A stretch of 64,000 nucleotides of DNA, from the NCBI RefSeq assembly GCF_000745475.1, contig NZ_JQJJ01000014.1:1-64000 (forward strand), written 5' to 3'. Source of the DNA: Allobosea sp. UNC402CLCol. GTDB lineage: Bacteria; Pseudomonadota; Alphaproteobacteria; Rhizobiales; Beijerinckiaceae. Under the pieces are notes generated by a model that was given only the letters and a program-made list of their open reading frames with translations, had not been told where the DNA came from and ran no database searches. The translations under genes were made by a program, and so were the position numbers. Shown here piece by piece: positions 46,208-55,047 of the stretch (positions are counted from its first letter, which is position 1; each line of letters opens with the position of its first letter).

Positions 46208-47066
46208 GCCGCTGCTCGAGGTCGAGGACCTCTCCGTCACCTTCAAGGGCGCGCATCGCTCGGTGCAGGCGGTGCGCGGCATCTCCTTCAGTGTCGGCCG
46301 CGAGAAGGTCGGCATCGTCGGCGAATCCGGCTCCGGCAAGTCGCTGACCGGGCGCACGATCCTGAAGCTGACGCCGAAGGCAGCGACCATCTCCGCCAGG
46401 AAGCTCTCCTTCGACGGGATCGACCTGCTCGCGGCCAGCGAACGCCAGATGCGGACGATCCGCGGCAACCGCATCTCGATGATCCTGCAGGACCCGAAAT
46501 TCTCACTCAATCCGCTGATGCGGGTCGGCGAGCAGATCACCGAGGCCTACCGGCTGCACCACAAGGTCGGCGGCAAGGAGGCGGAAGCCAAAGCGCTCGC
46601 CATGCTGGAGGCGGTGAAGATCCGCGACCCCGCCCGCGTCTTCAAGCTCTTCCCGCACGAGGTCTCGGGCGGCATGGGCCAGCGCATCATGATCGCGATG
46701 ATGCTGATCCCGGAACCGGACCTGATCATCGCGGACGAGCCGACCTCGGCGCTCGACGTCACGATCCGGCGGCAGGTTCTGAGCATCCTCGACGAGCTGG
46801 TGACGCGGCGCGGCGCCGGGCTGATCTTCATCAGCCACGACCTCAATCTGGTGGCGGATTTCTGCGACCGCGTGCTGGTGATGTATGCCGGCCGGATCAT
46901 GGAGGACATCCCGGCGCGGGAACTGCGCAATGCCCGCCATCCCTATACGCGCGCGCTGCTCGACAGCCTGCCGCGCCTCGACCGGCAGGCCGACATGCTG
47001 CAGGTGCCGAGCCGCGACCCGGCCTGGCTGGACGGGCCGACCTTGCAGAGCGGGAGCCGGGCATGA
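46200..47066 (+). CDS. Dipeptide-type ABC transporter ATP-binding protein (DppD-like)
   Basis: A 288-residue ATPase. Walker A GESGSGKSLT, signature VSGGMGQRIMIAMML, Walker B LIIADEPTSALD and the switch His in ISHDLNLVADF are all present. The C-terminal extension (RHPYTRALLDSLPRLDRQAD) matches the oligopeptide-type ATPases; the usual four-Cys iron-sulfur segment of some members is not seen. The ATG at 46200 lies within the preceding gene. It overlaps the second ATPase gene by four bases. Confidence 0.93.
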   Translation: MDKPLLEVEDLSVTFKGAHRSVQAVRGISFSVGREKVGIVGESGSGKSLTGRTILKLTPKAATISARKLSFDGIDLLAASERQMRTIRGNRISMILQDPKFSLNPLMRVGEQITEAYRLHHKVGGKEAEAKALAMLEAVKIRDPARVFKLFPHEVSGGMGQRIMIAMMLIPEPDLIIADEPTSALDVTIRRQVLSILDELVTRRGAGLIFISHDLNLVADFCDRVLVMYAGRIMEDIPARELRNARHPYTRALLDSLPRLDRQADMLQVPSRDPAWLDGPTLQSGSRA

Positions 47067-47857
47067 GCGCTGTCGACACGACTCCGGCGGCTAACCGCCC
47101 GGCTGCGCTGACGGTCAACCATCTCTCGGTCCTCTTCGGCCGTGGGACCTCGGCTCTGAAGGCCGTGGACGATGTCTCCTTCACGCTCGGCCATGGCGAA
47201 GCCTTCGGGCTGATCGGCGAATCCGGCTGCGGCAAGTCGACCGTGCTGCGCGCGCTCGCCGGGCTCAACAGCGAGTATGGCGGCACGATCAGCTTCCAGG
47301 ATCGCGAGGTGCCGCATAAGCGCGACAAGGCTTTCTTCCGGCGCGTGCAGATGGTGTTCCAGGATCCCTATTCCTCGCTGCATCCGCGCAAGATGGTGCA
47401 GAACGTGCTGGCCGAGCCGCTGAAGATCCATGGCTTCGACCGGCCTCAGGAGCGCATCGACGAGATCCTGACCGCCGTCGGCCTCGGGCCGTCCTTCCGC
47501 TACCGCTTCCCGCACGAGCTCTCGGGTGGGCAGCGCCAGCGCGTGGCGATCGCGCGTGCGCTCATCATCGAGCCGGAGCTGCTGCTGCTGGACGAGCCGA
47601 CCTCGGCGCTGGACGTCTCCGTGCAGGCCGAAATCCTCAACCTGCTGAAGCAGCTCCGCCGGGACCGCGACCTGACCTATCTGATGGTCAGCCACGATCT
47701 CGCGGTGGTGACGCATCTCTGCGAGCGGGTCGCGATGATGAGCGAGGGGCGCATCCTCGAGGAGATGAGCGCGGGGGATGTCAGGGCCGGCCGGGCGCAT
47801 GAGCCCTATACGCGCGAGTTCCTCGAAGCGAGCGTCGGCTATCGCCCGATCGCGTGA
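47063..47857 (+). CDS. Dipeptide-type ABC transporter ATP-binding protein (DppF-like)
   Basis: A 264-residue second ATPase. Walker A GESGCGKSTV, signature LSGGQRQRVAIARAL, Walker B LLLLDEPTSALD and VSHDLAVVTHLC are intact, and the C-terminal HEPYTREFLEASVGYRP is the oligopeptide-type tail. It completes the importer; the next frame starts 23 bases later. Confidence 0.93.
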   Translation: MSAVDTTPAANRPAALTVNHLSVLFGRGTSALKAVDDVSFTLGHGEAFGLIGESGCGKSTVLRALAGLNSEYGGTISFQDREVPHKRDKAFFRRVQMVFQDPYSSLHPRKMVQNVLAEPLKIHGFDRPQERIDEILTAVGLGPSFRYRFPHELSGGQRQRVAIARALIIEPELLLLDEPTSALDVSVQAEILNLLKQLRRDRDLTYLMVSHDLAVVTHLCERVAMMSEGRILEEMSAGDVRAGRAHEPYTREFLEASVGYRPIA

Positions 47858-47880
47858 GCGGCCGGGCTGCGGAGGATCAG

Positions 47881-48909
47881 ATGATGGACGAGACAGTGAT
47901 GAGGGGCGAAGCCTTGCGTGCGGAGCATTGGCCGGTGAACGGTTGGGAGAGCGTCGCGCCCTAAGCAGCCGCCTGGTCGCGCGAGGGGCTCGACCAGGCC
48001 TGGCGCTTCGCCGACACCATCTCGACGGCGACGCTGATGATCGTGCAGGGCGGGCGCGTGGTGGCGAGCCGCGGCGATCTCGCCCATCGCTACCAGTGCC
48101 ATTCCGTCCGCAAGAGCTTCCTCAGCGCCCTGATCGGCATCCATGAGGAAGAAGGCCGGATCGACCTGTCGCGCACGCTCGCCGATCTCGGCATCGACGA
48201 CAAGGAAGGCCTCAGCGAGCGCGAGAAGGCGGCGACGATCTATGATCTGCTGACGGCGCGCTCGGGCATCTTCCACCCCGCCGGCTATGAATCGCCCTGG
48301 ATGAAGTCGATCAAGCCGGCCCGCCATTCGCAGCCGCCGGGTGCCTTCTGGCTGTACAACAACTGGGATTTCAACGCGCTCGGCACGATCTTCACGGCGC
48401 TGACCGGCGCCGGCATCCATGACGATTTCCTGGCGCGGATCGGCCGCCCGCTCGGCATGGAGGATTTCCGCCTCGACGGCGAGCGGCGCGACGGCTGGCT
48501 GGAGCCGGACGACTGCTCCGTTCACCCCGCCTATCCGTTCCGGATGTCGACGCGCGATCTCGCCCGCTTCGGCCTGATGTTCCTGCGGCAGGGTCGCTGG
48601 CAGAGCGAACAGGTCGTCCCGGCCAACTGGGTCGCGACCAGCGTGCTGCCGCTCTCCGATGCCGGGCCGCGCGGCGGCTATGGCTATATGTGGTGGACCG
48701 AGCGCTCCGGCGCAGGCTTCCCGGGAGTCGTGCTGCCGGCAGGCAGCTACAGCGCGCAGGGCGTCGGCGGGCAGACCTGCCTCGTCATTCCCTCGCTCGA
48801 CCTCGTGATCACCCACCGCGTCAACACCGACATCAAGGGCACGGAGGTGAGCCGCTTCGCCTTCGGCCGCCTGCTGCGCCTGATCCTCGAAGCGCGCCGG
48901 CAGGATTGA
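47881..48909 (+). pseudogene. Serine hydrolase (beta-lactamase class C-like) interrupted by an in-frame stop
   Basis: The reading frame begins at ATG 47881 with an excellent CGGAGG site, but a TAA at 47962-47964 cuts it after 27 codons (..WESVAP, stop, AAAWSREGLDQAWRFAD..). Downstream the same frame stays open to 48909, with the SxxK motif HSVRKSFLSAL and the family segments LTARSGIFHPAGYES and GGYGYMWWTERSGAGF. The intact form would be 342 residues. One base change (GAA to TAA) would explain it. A shorter product from ATG 48037 would keep SxxK but lose the first strand. It may be a recent nonsense mutation, a sequencing error, or a rare readthrough. Confidence 0.8.
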
Positions 48910-48946
48910 GCAGCGTTTGCCATCGCAAGACCGACCGGGAGTGATC

Positions 48947-50299
48947 ATGCCGAGCGCCATCGAACGTATCGCGGAGTGGAGCCGCACCGAACCGGCCTTC
49001 TCGCCGCTGGCCCGGCTACGAGCGCATCACGCCATCGCCGATACCGTGGGTTGCATGCTAGCCGGGGTCGGCGATCAGGCGACGCAGGCCGTGCGTCAGG
49101 CCTTCGCTTCCGGGATCGGCCCGCGGGGCGCTGCGGCGGTTGCGGGCGGTGGCAGGGTGACCGAGGCGATCGCCGCGCTGGTCAACGGCACGGCGGCGCA
49201 TGCGCTCGATTATGACGATAATTTCAGGCCGGGTATCACCCATGCCTCGGCGGTGCTGGTGCCGGCGCTGCTCGCGGTGGCGCAGGGGCGCGGGGCGAGC
49301 GGGCGGGTCTTCGTCGACGCCTATCTCGTCGGGCTGGAGGCGCAGGCCGCCGTCGGGCGCGGCATCAACCCGGCGCATTACACCATCGGCTGGCACGCGA
49401 CCTCGACGGTCGGCGCGATCGGGACGGCGGCGGGCACGGCCTGGCTGATGGGGCTCGACGGGGCGGGCATCGCCCGCGCGATGAGCGTTGCCGCCAGCAT
49501 GGCAGCCGGCCCGAAGGGACAGTTCGGTACGCCGGCAAAACCGCTGCATGCCGGGCTCGCGGCGCGCAATGCCGTCGATGCTGCTGCGCTCGCGGCAGCG
49601 GGGATGACCGGGCGCCTCGACATCCTGGAATGCCCGATGGGCTTTGCCGAATTGTTCGGCGACGACAGCGCCGCCGGCTGGGACAAGATGGTTCTGGCGT
49701 CGCCGCATGTCATCGAAAGCGATGGACTGACCCCGAAGCGCCATCCCTGCTGCGGCTCGACGCATCTTGCGGTCGATGCGATCCTCGACCTCAAGGCAAA
49801 AAACGGCTTCTCCGCCGCGGATGTCGAGGCGGTGGACACGCTGGTCGGCATCGCCAATGCGCGCAATCTCGCCTATCCCGATCCGCAGGACGAGATGCAG
49901 GGCCGCTTCTCGATGCATTACTGCGTCGCGCTCGCGCTCTTGCAGGACCGGCTTTCGTTGGCCGATTTCACGCCGGAAGCGGTCGCGCGCCCGGAGGTCC
50001 GGCGGCTGTTGCCGCTGACGGTGATGCGATCCTACGACAAGAGCGAGGAGGCGGCGGGGCGCCAGCCGCATCGCGTCACCATCAGCCTCAAGGACGGGCG
50101 CGTGCTCAAGGCCGATCGGCTGGAGGCGAAGGGTTCGATCGCCGATCCGTTCGACGATGCCGACCGGGAAGCGAAGTTCCGGGATTGTTGCGCCGGGATG
50201 CCGGGCGCCGCCGCGCTTTACGCCCGGCTCGCCGATATCGACGCCATGGCCGATCTCGACAGCTTGCTGTCGGAACCCGCGGAAGCCGGGCGCGCATAG
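48947..50299 (+). CDS. MmgE/PrpD family protein
   Basis: A 450-residue protein of the MmgE/PrpD fold (2-methylcitrate dehydratase and cis-aconitate decarboxylase relatives). Characteristic segments are HHAIADTVGCMLAGVGDQAT, VNGTAAHALDYDDNFRPG, GWHATSTVGAIGTAAGTAWL and KRHPCCGSTHLAVDAILDL. The ATG at 48947 follows GGGAG. No prpB or prpC lies near, so a role in propionate metabolism is not shown; association with a peptide importer suggests a small-acid dehydratase or isomerase. Its last 82 bases overlap the convergent LysR gene. Confidence 0.9.
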   Translation: MPSAIERIAEWSRTEPAFSPLARLRAHHAIADTVGCMLAGVGDQATQAVRQAFASGIGPRGAAAVAGGGRVTEAIAALVNGTAAHALDYDDNFRPGITHASAVLVPALLAVAQGRGASGRVFVDAYLVGLEAQAAVGRGINPAHYTIGWHATSTVGAIGTAAGTAWLMGLDGAGIARAMSVAASMAAGPKGQFGTPAKPLHAGLAARNAVDAAALAAAGMTGRLDILECPMGFAELFGDDSAAGWDKMVLASPHVIESDGLTPKRHPCCGSTHLAVDAILDLKAKNGFSAADVEAVDTLVGIANARNLAYPDPQDEMQGRFSMHYCVALALLQDRLSLADFTPEAVARPEVRRLLPLTVMRSYDKSEEAAGRQPHRVTISLKDGRVLKADRLEAKGSIADPFDDADREAKFRDCCAGMPGAAALYARLADIDAMADLDSLLSEPAEAGRA

Positions 50300-51252
50300 C
50301 CGCGTCGACTGACGGCAGGGCGGGGCGGATCGTCCGGGCGTGCTGGCTGGCCGTCATCTGCGATGGCGGCCCAGAACTGTTCGACGGGAAGGCGGCTCCG
50401 CTGCCTTGCCCGATAGAGCCGGATTTCGGCCGAGATGTACCATGAGGGGTCGGCCGCCGGCACGAGCTGGCCGCTGCGCAATTCCTCGACGACAAGGCTC
50501 TCGGGCACCCAGGCGACGCCATGTCCGGCCAGGACCATGGCCTTGAGGCCAACCGACATCGGATTCTCGTAGACGGTGACCAGCGGCGTCGGCCGCTCGG
50601 CGAAGAGCAAGGCGAGCCGGCGCGCGAAGAAGGAGGCGTTGCCATAGCTCAGCAGGCGCACCGGCGCATCGCCGCAGCGGAAAGCGTGGAGCGGCTCGCC
50701 GGCGCTATCGGGGATCGAGACGGGGATCGCTCGTTCGGCGCCGAGGTGGCGGTAGACGAAGTGTTCGGCGTCCAGTTCGGGCGGCACGGCCGGATGGGCA
50801 TAGGTCAGCAGGAAATCGCATTCGCCATGATTGAGCAGTGCGACATTGCCGTCGAAGGATGAGCGTTGATCGCAGAATCGCGTCTTCAGCGGACCGAGCT
50901 TGTCTTCGATGCGGCGCATCAGGCTGGGGAAATAGGTCAGGGACAGGGTGTTGAGCGTGGCGAAGGTCAGCGTCTCCGACTCGTCTTCGTGCAGCCGGCG
51001 GACCTCCCGACGCGCGTCCTGCACCTGCCTGAGGATGTCCTGGGCACGCGGGAGGAAGGTCCGGCCGGCTTCGGTGAGGCGGATCGGATAACTGCTGCGG
51101 TCGAACAGCGGCAGGCCGAGCCATTCCTCCAGCTGTTTGACCCGGCGGCTCAGGGCGGATTGCGTGATGTTCCGCTCAACGGCGGAACGCGAGAAGCTCA
51201 GCGTCGTCGACAGGCTCAGGATGTCTTCCAGCCACTTCAACTCCATTGCCAT
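50218..51252 (-). CDS. LysR-type transcriptional regulator
   Basis: A 344-residue LysR regulator. The N-terminal winged helix is ELKWLEDILSLSTTLSFSRS followed by QSALSRRVKQLEEWLGLPLF, and the effector-binding domain follows from about residue 95. It is about 40 residues longer than usual: the C-terminal tail (ARPDDPPRPAVSRRGYARPA) is read antisense to the end of the PrpD gene. It converges on the peptide-use genes and may regulate them, although its own promoter side faces the lactonase gene. A family-typical stop near residue 300 is absent. Confidence 0.9.
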   Translation of the reverse strand: MAMELKWLEDILSLSTTLSFSRSAVERNITQSALSRRVKQLEEWLGLPLFDRSSYPIRLTEAGRTFLPRAQDILRQVQDARREVRRLHEDESETLTFATLNTLSLTYFPSLMRRIEDKLGPLKTRFCDQRSSFDGNVALLNHGECDFLLTYAHPAVPPELDAEHFVYRHLGAERAIPVSIPDSAGEPLHAFRCGDAPVRLLSYGNASFFARRLALLFAERPTPLVTVYENPMSVGLKAMVLAGHGVAWVPESLVVEELRSGQLVPAADPSWYISAEIRLYRARQRSRLPVEQFWAAIADDGQPARPDDPPRPAVSRRGYARPASAGSDSKLSRSAMASISASRA

Positions 51253-51467
51253 GTCCTCCGCCGCTGCGGGCAGGATGGCATGGCTGCTCCAGCCACACCA
51301 GAAGTGGACAAGGCAAGGGAAGGGGGGCGTTGACGACGAACTCGCCCTGCCGTTGAACTTCGATGCGTCCGCTCGCGGCCATGCTCCCTCTATGGGCGGG
51401 AGCTGCCGTTTGAGCGGCTGCGCAACCCCAGGCTAACTGCCTGATCCCGGCCGAATGTCGGGATTCT

Positions 51468-52346
51468 TCATGCCCCGAACCGCATCTCCGGCAGGCCGCG
51501 AATGCCGAGATCGTAGATCGCGAAGAGGCTGCCGCGCAGCACGCCGTCGCCAGGGAAGCGCGGCAGCGGGGGCTTGGCCATCGAGGTCACGAAGAGGATG
51601 TCGAGCTTCGGGCCGCCGAACATCACGCTCGTCACCTTCTTGACCGGCATGTCGATGATGCGATCGACGCTGCCGTCCGGCGCATAGCGCACCAGCCGCC
51701 CGTCATAGACCAGCGCGTTCCAGAGATAGCCCTCGGCATCGACGGTCGAGCCGTCCGCCGCGCCACCCTTCGAGGTGTCGACCTTGGCGAAGACCCGCCG
51801 GTTGGTGGCGGCGCCGCTGTCGAGGTCGTAGTCATAGGCCCAGATCTCGCCGGACCAGGTATCCTGGAAATAGAAGGTCCTGCCGTCCGGGCTCCAGCAC
51901 GGACCGTTCGAGCAGACGATGCCGGTGTCGAGCTTCGTCACCTTGAAGTCGGTCGAGAGGCTGTAGAGCGCACCGTTGGCGCCTTCCTCCTGCGTGTCCA
52001 TCGAGCCGGCGACGAAGCGGCCGCGCTTGTCGACCTTGCCGTCGTTCAGGCGGTTGGCGGGCTGATCTGGCTCCGGGTCATGAATGAGCGTGACTTCGCC
52101 GGATTTGAAATCCAACGCGTGGAAGCCACGCTGCAGCGAGACGACCGCGCCTTGCCCATCCTTGCGCAGCGCCATCGAGCCGATCTTCTGCGGCACGTCC
52201 CAGGCCCGGATCTCGCGTCCGTCCACGGTCGCGCGGAAGACCCGGCCGTCGAAGGAATCGATCCAATAGAGCCGCTCCTGCTCCACGTCCCAGAGCGGGC
52301 CTTCGCCGAGCGTCGTCTTGACGTCGACCAGCACCTCGATGCGCAT
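51468..52346 (-). CDS. SMP-30/gluconolactonase family protein
   Basis: A 292-residue six-bladed propeller lactonase. The calcium/zinc ligands are expected at Glu of TTLGEGPLWD, Asn of CSNGPCWSPDG and Asp of AADGSTVDAEGYLW, all present. RLNDGKVDKRGRFVAGSMD is the usual substrate-loop segment. It would open a sugar lactone to the aldonic acid. It is the last gene of the seven-gene minus-strand operon, 24 bases after the BKACE gene. Confidence 0.93.
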   Translation of the reverse strand: MRIEVLVDVKTTLGEGPLWDVEQERLYWIDSFDGRVFRATVDGREIRAWDVPQKIGSMALRKDGQGAVVSLQRGFHALDFKSGEVTLIHDPEPDQPANRLNDGKVDKRGRFVAGSMDTQEEGANGALYSLSTDFKVTKLDTGIVCSNGPCWSPDGRTFYFQDTWSGEIWAYDYDLDSGAATNRRVFAKVDTSKGGAADGSTVDAEGYLWNALVYDGRLVRYAPDGSVDRIIDMPVKKVTSVMFGGPKLDILFVTSMAKPPLPRFPGDGVLRGSLFAIYDLGIRGLPEMRFGA

Positions 52347-52370
52347 GTTCGTCTCCTGCTCCGTGATGGT

Positions 52371-53300
52371 TCAGAACGCGACCTTGTCGCCGCCCTTGAG
52401 CGACAGCATTTCGCGGGCCTCGTCGGGTGTGGCGATCTCCAGCCCCAGCCCTTCCAGGATCAGCCGCACGCGGCGAACCTGATCGGCATTCGTCTCGGCG
52501 AGGCGCCCCGGCCCGAGCCAGAGGCTGTCCTCCAGCCCGACGCGGACATGCCCGCCCTGGGCCGCGGCGATGGCGGCGACATTCATCTGATTGCGACCCG
52601 CTCCGAGCACGGACCAGCGATACTGGTCTCCGAAGAGCCGGTCGGCTGTGCGCTTCATATGCGCGATGTCGTCGGGGTGGTTGCCGATGCCGCCCTGCAG
52701 CCCGAACACCGTCTGGATGAAGAGCGGCCCCTGCACCAGCCCGCGGTCGAGGAAGTATTTGAGATTGTAGAGATGGGCGGTGTCGTAGCACTCGAACTCG
52801 AAGCGCGTGCCGCTGCCGGCGCAGGTCGTCAGGATGTGCTCGATCTGCCCGAAGGTGTTGCGGAAAATGATCTCCTTGTTGGCGAGATAGGTCCGCTCCC
52901 AGTCGTGCTTCAGGTCCTTGAAGCGGTCGAGCATGCCGAAGAGGCCGAAATTCATCGAGCCGAGATTGAGCGAGGCCAGCTCCGGCTTGAAGGTCGCGAC
53001 CGGCTTCACGCGCTCCTCGATCGTCATGGTCGGGGCGCCGCCGGTGGTGATGTTGACGACGCAATCGCTGCGCTGGCGGATGATCGGCAGGAAGCGGGCG
53101 AAGGCCTCCGGAGTCTGGTCCGGCGCGCCGGTCTGCGGATCGCGGGCGTGAAGATGGACGATCGCAGCGCCGGCCTCGGCCGCGCCGATCGCCGCGTCCG
53201 CGATCTCCTCCGGCGTCACCGGCAGGTAGGGCGACATCGAGGGCGTATGGATCGCGCCGGTGACGGCGCAGGAGATGATGACCTTGCGGGCTTTCGCCAT
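52371..53300 (-). CDS. Beta-keto acid cleavage enzyme (BKACE, formerly DUF849)
   Basis: A 309-residue TIM-barrel enzyme of the 3-keto-5-aminohexanoate cleavage family. The start KVIISCAVTGAIHTPSMSPY, zinc-binding AAIVHLHARDPQTG and PDQTPEAFARFLPIIRQRSD match the family, as does GLQGGIGNHPDDIAHMKRTA. Family members condense a beta-keto acid with acetyl-CoA and split it into acetoacetate (or a homologue) and a new CoA ester. The substrate here is unknown; the neighbouring dehydrogenase would make a 3-keto acid. Confidence 0.93.
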   Translation of the reverse strand: MAKARKVIISCAVTGAIHTPSMSPYLPVTPEEIADAAIGAAEAGAAIVHLHARDPQTGAPDQTPEAFARFLPIIRQRSDCVVNITTGGAPTMTIEERVKPVATFKPELASLNLGSMNFGLFGMLDRFKDLKHDWERTYLANKEIIFRNTFGQIEHILTTCAGSGTRFEFECYDTAHLYNLKYFLDRGLVQGPLFIQTVFGLQGGIGNHPDDIAHMKRTADRLFGDQYRWSVLGAGRNQMNVAAIAAAQGGHVRVGLEDSLWLGPGRLAETNADQVRRVRLILEGLGLEIATPDEAREMLSLKGGDKVAF

Positions 53301-53309
53301 GATGGACTC

Positions 53310-54257
53310 CTATTCTCCGATGTCGCGCGCCGCGGCGCGCTTATGGGCGGCGAGCGCCATCAGGCGCCGGTCCCGCCAGATCTGGCGCTGGGCGAGGTCG
53401 TCGCGGGAGAGGCGCGCAGCGCGCTGGCCTTCGACCTCGTCCATCAGCGGCCCGCTCCAGTCGGCGCGGCGGCCGGCGAGCTCGGCGGCGATGCCGCTAT
53501 AGATGTGCTGGTAGCGCTGGGCGTAGTCACGCACGCCGCCGGGCGCATTGAGGTCGATCGTCTCGAACGGGCCGATGAAGGACCAGCGCAGCGCGAGCCC
53601 CTCGCGGATGCCGATATCGACATCCTCGACATCGGCGATGCCGTCGGCGACGAGCCGGAAGGCCTCGTCGAGCAGCGCGCCCTGCATCCGGTTCATGATG
53701 AAGCCGTCGATCTCGCGCTTCATCACCAGCGGCTGCTGTCCGCAGCCGCGCATGAAGGCGGCGGCCTTCTCGACCGTTTCCGGGGCCGTCCAGGGCGAGG
53801 GGCAGACCTCGACCGCCGGCACGAGATAGGGCGGGTTGATCGGGTGGCAGACGAGGCAGCGGCCGCGGCCCGCGACATGGTCCATGAAGCGTGAGGGCAG
53901 GATCGCGGAAGTCGAGCTGGCGATGACGGCCTGCGGCGGCGCCAGCCGGTCGAGATCGGTAAAGACCGCACGCTTGCTCTCGACGATCTCCGCCGTGCTT
54001 TCCTGCACATGGTCGGTGCCGGCGAGCGCCTCGTCGAGGGCGTCCACGGGTTGCAGCCGCGCCAGCACCTCGGCCGGCTCCTGGCCGTCGAGCAGGCCGT
54101 TGGCCGCGAGCTCGGGCAGGACGGACGCCGCGAATTCGAGCGCGGCACGCGGCGCCTTCGGATCGCGATCCCAGAGCCGGACGTCATGCCCGGCGCGGGC
54201 GAAGCTGACCGCCCAGGAGCGGCCGATCAGGCCGGAGCCGACGATGGTCGTTCTCAT
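53310..54257 (-). CDS. 3-hydroxyacyl-CoA dehydrogenase-like enzyme (L-gulonate 3-dehydrogenase/carnitine dehydrogenase type)
   Basis: A 315-residue NAD-dependent dehydrogenase. TIVGSGLIGRSWAVSFARAG is the Rossmann motif, ASSTSAILPSRF and CHPINPPYLVPAVEV contain the catalytic Ser/His region, and KREIDGFIMNRMQGALLDEA is followed by FIGPFETIDLNAPGG. These segments read like vertebrate lambda-crystallin (L-gulonate 3-dehydrogenase) and bacterial L-carnitine dehydrogenase, not like fatty-acid HADs, because the long second domain is missing. It would produce a 3-keto acid for BKACE. It overlaps the SDR gene by four bases. Confidence 0.9.
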   Translation of the reverse strand: MRTTIVGSGLIGRSWAVSFARAGHDVRLWDRDPKAPRAALEFAASVLPELAANGLLDGQEPAEVLARLQPVDALDEALAGTDHVQESTAEIVESKRAVFTDLDRLAPPQAVIASSTSAILPSRFMDHVAGRGRCLVCHPINPPYLVPAVEVCPSPWTAPETVEKAAAFMRGCGQQPLVMKREIDGFIMNRMQGALLDEAFRLVADGIADVEDVDIGIREGLALRWSFIGPFETIDLNAPGGVRDYAQRYQHIYSGIAAELAGRRADWSGPLMDEVEGQRAARLSRDDLAQRQIWRDRRLMALAAHKRAAARDIGE

Positions 54258-55033
54258 AGCGACTCCAGATTGCCGTCAACGGGGAAAGACTGGCCGGAGA
54301 GGTTGTTGCCGGCCGGCGTCAGCAGGAAGAGCGTCATCGCCGCGACGTCCTCGGCGTCGGTCATGCGGCGCAGCGAGATGCGCTGGAGATACTGCTCGCG
54401 CATCTCCGCGAACGATACGCCGACCTGGTCGGCGCGGGCCTGGATGACGCCGTCCATGCGCGGCCCCTTGATGATGCCGGGCAGGATGGCGTTGACGCGG
54501 ATATTGGCCGGGCCCAGCTCCTTCGCGAGCGACTGCGTCAGGCCGATGATGCCCCATTTCGCGGCGGAGTAGGGGGTGCGGAAGGCGTAGCCGAAGCGCC
54601 CGGCGGAGGACGACATGTTGACGATGGCGCCACCGCCCGCCGCCTTCAGCATCGGCACGGCAAGCCGCGTGCAGAGAAACTGGCCGGTCAGGCAGATGTC
54701 GATGGTGCGCCGCCACTCGCCCGGGTCGATCTCGTCGACGCCGCCGGTCGGCCCGGCGATGCCGGCATTGTTGATCAGCGCGTCGAGCCCGCCGAGCGTG
54801 GCCTGAGCCTCGTCGAACAGCCGCGCCACGCCGTCGTCATCCGCGACATTGCAGGTCGTCGCGCCGTGGCCGGGATGGGCGGCGCGGAAATCGGCGAGAT
54901 GCTTCTCGTCGATGTCGCAGATATGGACGCGTGCGCCGTTCTCGATCAGCAGATCGGCGATGGCACGGCCGATGCCGGAGGCGCCGGCCGTGACGACGAC
55001 GCGAAGGCCGGGCTTCAGGGCGAGTGCTGGCAT
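54254..55033 (-). CDS. Short-chain dehydrogenase/reductase (sugar dehydrogenase-like)
   Basis: A 259-residue classical SDR. It has VVVTAGASGIGRAIADLLIE (cofactor loop), NNAGIAGP, the catalytic Ser in MSSSAGRFGYAFRT, YSAAK and the LPGIIKGPRMDGVI lid region. An Asp-rich segment (ICDIDEKHL) after the first beta-alpha-beta unit suggests NAD rather than NADP. The stop overlaps the next gene by four bases, and the gene follows the permease by 14 bases. It probably oxidises a sugar or hydroxy acid. Confidence 0.92.
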   Translation of the reverse strand: MPALALKPGLRVVVTAGASGIGRAIADLLIENGARVHICDIDEKHLADFRAAHPGHGATTCNVADDDGVARLFDEAQATLGGLDALINNAGIAGPTGGVDEIDPGEWRRTIDICLTGQFLCTRLAVPMLKAAGGGAIVNMSSSAGRFGYAFRTPYSAAKWGIIGLTQSLAKELGPANIRVNAILPGIIKGPRMDGVIQARADQVGVSFAEMREQYLQRISLRRMTDAEDVAAMTLFLLTPAGNNLSGQSFPVDGNLESL

Positions 55034-55047
55034 CGTCTTGCGTCTCC

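Noticed and set aside
44162-46540. Antisense frame of nearly 800 codons opposite the dipeptide permease genes
   Set aside because: It has the same antisense GC artefact composition, no ribosome-binding site, and lies opposite unmistakable permeases.
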